Source: Scleropages formosus (Eukaryota > Chordata > Actinopteri > Osteoglossiformes > Osteoglossidae). Taken from it: 64,000 nt of DNA. Of the stretch, positions 63,301 through 64,000 are shown piece by piece. The notes beneath the pieces are model-generated. The model made no database searches. It saw only the letters and a program-made list of their open reading frames with translations, and had not been told where the DNA came from. The DNA lies in the NCBI RefSeq assembly GCF_900964775.1, contig NC_041826.1, forward strand, positions 17,444,112 to 17,508,111, read 5' to 3'. The position numbers were made by a program, and so were the translations under genes. Position 1 is the stretch's first letter, and each line of letters begins with the position of its first letter.

Positions 63301-63755
63301 TCCTGTACCTTTTTCTAAAGGCTGATTCATGTGGCTCAAACGAGAAATGGCAGTAGATTATTAATTTTGCTGATACATTAATTTAAGCGGAATTGGCACG
63401 TATTCTTCATGATAGTGTCAGCCTAAACAGCAGCCAAGGGCAGTGCAATCCATTGTCATCATGCTGCCAGATTTATAGATGTTCAGGATGTATAGCTGGC
63501 AGTTTGACTGAATTCTAGCCTATAATGTACAGCAACCTTCATCTGGAGAGCCTACAGTTGGGTTGAGTCCACTTAAGATGACCTTGCACTGGAAAACAGA
63601 TTTGCTGCTGAAGGGCATCCCCTGACTTGTCATGCCCCCCCACCGCACAGGCACAAAGAGATGGGACATTGAACGAGATCCTCAGAAGGGGACTGAGGTA
63701 CGACTATGACCTGGTGGTGATCGGCGGGGGGTTGGGAGGGCTGGCGGCAGCCAAG
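60325..63755 (+). CDS. txnrd1: Thioredoxin reductase with N-terminal glutaredoxin domain (first five coding exons; runs off window)
   Basis: This is a cytosolic NADPH- and FAD-dependent selenoenzyme that reduces thioredoxin. The symbol follows gene order; fish copies are often called txnrd3. Exons: 60325-60403, 61299-61456, 61937-61997, 62677-62786, 63651-63755; 171 codons so far, all in frame. Start ATG 60325 gives MGNTVRRG, with Gly2 open to N-myristoylation. Residues ~53-135 form a glutaredoxin module: the thiol site reads SCTRSTQV (Cys74, Ser77), followed by VCVELDKRG, ELPFVFVDGKYFGGAEKFVQ. The last visible exon begins the FAD-binding Rossmann motif, YDYDLVVIGGGLGGLAAAK. The catalytic CVNVGC, the dimer interface and the C-terminal Sec lie beyond the window. 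Confidence 0.93.
62165..62268 (+). repeat. Decayed SINE tail fragment in thioredoxin reductase intron
   Basis: GTGTCCTGTCAAGGGTATAA, GTAGGCTCCAGACTACAGTG and ACCCTGACCAGGACAAATGA match the order of the common fish SINE tail that ends in 'ataagcggttgctgaaaatg'. The head is missing. Confidence 0.5.
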
Positions 63756-64000
63756 GTGTGTCCCGCACTTTGCTTCCAAGCACATGGTTACACACTGTCT
63801 TTCTCTGTGTTCCCAGAATTGTTTAAATGTGACTGTAGCCTCCTTCTCCCCAGTTATTCATCCATGATCTAACAACAAATACTATTGTCCTTTCTCATGT
63901 TGAAAGATTAGTGCATAGGAGCATAGTGTAGGATAGTACTGTGGTAAGTTGCTGGTAAGTCTGGAAACAAAGTCTGATGCAAGAGAATGTAAGGAGGTTG

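Overview
This window looks like nuclear DNA of a ray-finned fish. The evidence is split vertebrate genes with short GT-AG introns, fish-type tRNA-derived SINEs, LINE and Tc1-type remnants, and many CA/GT microsatellites. The gene order nt5dc3, hsp90b1, uqcc6 (C12orf73), tdg, glt8d2, hcfc2, nfyb, txnrd1 is, from memory, that of human chromosome 12q23.3. The tandem tdg pair is also a fish trait. One abundant SINE, ending in a (TG)n tail, resembles copies I associate with bony-tongue fishes (Osteoglossomorpha), but that placement is a weak inference.

Layout: nt5dc3 on the minus strand (9777 to 318), a repeat-bearing spacer, then hsp90b1 on the plus strand (13759-19696) with a promoter carrying two exact ER-stress elements. 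The small mitochondrial gene uqcc6 (minus, 20554-20204) follows. Two complete thymine DNA glycosylase genes lie head to tail (22004-25956 and 28332-32013). Next come glt8d2 (minus, 38677-34280), a 4.8 kb spacer rich in SINEs and microsatellites, hcfc2 (plus, 43517-50629), a 4.3 kb spacer with a target-site-flanked LINE end and some unexplained exon-like sequence, nfyb (minus, 58593-54969), and the first five coding exons of a thioredoxin reductase with a glutaredoxin front end (plus, 60325-63755 and on past the window).

I rebuilt exons by reading splice sites and phase and by comparing with remembered human proteins. Nearly every junction keeps frame. The exceptions are one extra base in nt5dc3 and one unresolved boundary in hcfc2.

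These are mostly housekeeping genes that do not form one pathway. A few links can be named: NF-YB is a subunit of the CCAAT-binding factor that reads the CCAAT half of ER-stress elements like those before hsp90b1, and TDG completes base-excision demethylation. The strongest leads are the altered active-site residues in the second TDG copy, the one-base frame break in nt5dc3, a CxxS glutaredoxin site in the thioredoxin reductase, a stop-free 150-base intron in uqcc6, a SINE bracketed by identical 59-base repeats, and two stretches of possible unrecognised coding sequence (42.2-42.9 kb and 51.5-52.3 kb). I saw no endogenous retrovirus, Polinton or CRISPR array.
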